A stretch of DNA of 64,000 nt, from contig NZ_WIVE01000005.1 of assembly GCF_009601025.1 (NCBI RefSeq), forward strand, positions 1 to 64,000, written 5' to 3'. Within the stretch, counting starts at the first letter, position 1; every line of letters starts with the position of its first letter. Made by a program: the position numbers and the translations under genes. Shown one piece after another: positions 63,422-64,000 of this stretch. The stretch is from Roseospira navarrensis. Its GTDB lineage: Bacteria > Pseudomonadota > Alphaproteobacteria > Rhodospirillales > Rhodospirillaceae. The notes under the pieces are model-generated. The model was not told the origin of the DNA and ran no database searches. It saw only the letters and a list, made by a program, of their open reading frames with translations.

Positions 63422-64000
63422 ATGTTGCATACGGGTTTCGCCGACTCCATGGTTCTGTCCCACGCCGAGCGGCTCGACTGGCTGCGCCTGATCCGCAGCG
63501 AGAACGTCGGCCCCATCACCTTCCACCGCCTGATCCGGCAGTACGGCACGGTGGCGGCCGCGCTGGAGGCGCTGCCCGCGCTGGCGCGCCGGGGCGGGCG
63601 CGGCAAGCCGCTGCGCGTCCATGGCAAGGGTGCGGCGGAACGGGAGCTGGCCGCGCTGGACCGCGCCGGGGTGGCGGTCGTGGCCCATGGTGAGCCGCAC
63701 TATCCTCCCGCCCTGGCCCCGCTGGAGGACAGTCCACCCCTGCTGTTCGTGCGCGGGCATCCGGCCCTGCTGGAGCGGCGCGGGGTCGCCGTGGTGGGGG
63801 CGCGCAATGCCTCGCTGAACGGGCGCAAGCTGGCGCACCGGCTGGCCCAGGATCTGGCGCGGGCCGACGTGCTGGTGGTCTCCGGCATGGCCCGGGGCAT
63901 CGACACCGCCGCTCACCAGGGCGCGTTGTCGGCAGGCGCGCTGGGCGCGGGCGGCACGGTCGCGGTGCTCGCCGGCGGGGTGGACGTGGTCTATCCGCCC
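63422..64000 (+). CDS. dprA: DNA-processing protein DprA, N-terminal part
   Basis: DprA loads RecA onto incoming single strands during transformation and is also kept by many bacteria not known to be competent. The visible 193 residues include the N-terminal SAM-like region (ERLDWLRLIRSENVGPITFHRL) and the first part of the Rossmann-like DprA domain (VAVVGARNASLNGRKLA, VSGMARGIDTAAHQGAL, VAVLAGGVDVVYPP). The gene runs off the window. Start is ATG 63422 or ATG 63449, both in frame with weak ribosome-binding sites; GTGTACC...GGTACAC just upstream is a possible operator. Confidence 0.9.
   Translation, partial: MLHTGFADSMVLSHAERLDWLRLIRSENVGPITFHRLIRQYGTVAAALEALPALARRGGRGKPLRVHGKGAAERELAALDRAGVAVVAHGEPHYPPALAPLEDSPPLLFVRGHPALLERRGVAVVGARNASLNGRKLAHRLAQDLARADVLVVSGMARGIDTAAHQGALSAGALGAGGTVAVLAGGVDVVYPP

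Overview
The window reads as a very GC-rich alphaproteobacterial chromosome, most likely from a halophilic or marine, metabolically versatile member of the Rhodospirillales. The grounds are inferential: an uptake [NiFe]-hydrogenase locus, a one-gene glycine-to-betaine methyltransferase beside metK, a class I PHA synthase, a hemC–hemD/X–hemY operon, a petP/petR-like regulatory pair, a CC0125-type lipoprotein, a DgcN/DgcA pair, and long coding antisense frames typical of GC-rich genomes. No rRNA, tRNA, prophage or CRISPR array was seen.

Layout. 1–7280: the 3' end of an IS256-type element sits inside hupS and leaves only 98 codons of the hydrogenase small subunit; divergently lies a compact operon hupK-hypA-hypB-hypF(short)-hypC-hypD-hypE, with an FNR/FixK-like box between them. 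7318–10926: small exported and membrane proteins, a MarR regulator with a double operator, and a lipoprotein. 11041–16532: HMG-CoA lyase, the betaine module with metK, and a XerC-like recombinase. 16950–20941: a solute-binding protein, a DUF1127 protein, a MocR regulator with a striking inverted operator pair, and an unknown membrane protein.

21410–26161 is the most novel-looking region: six tightly packed genes encode a soluble protein with a His-rich tail, a small soluble protein, a roughly 10-TM membrane protein rich in Trp/His, a 38-residue single-TM microprotein, a Tat-exported metallo-beta-lactamase-fold enzyme and a small secreted protein. I recognise no described pathway for this set. 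26271–32839 holds a VPLPA-CTERM protein and a 1,767-residue RTX surface protein.

32887–46643: EnvZ/OmpR/MarR operon, branched-chain aminotransferase, agmatine deiminase, lipoprotein, rhomboid protease, heme operon, TsaD and an OmpA-domain lipoprotein. 47004–64000: PHA synthase, an FrhB-family reductase, rpsU (apparently with a CTG start), a carboxy-terminal protease, rpmG, dienelactone hydrolase, several small conserved proteins, the dgcN-dgcA-(2Fe-2S) cluster, malonyl-CoA synthetase and the start of dprA.

The second half is peppered with palindromic intergenic repeats of at least three families. One lies in the 3' end of the 2Fe-2S protein gene, next to an 87-bp duplication of that gene's end.
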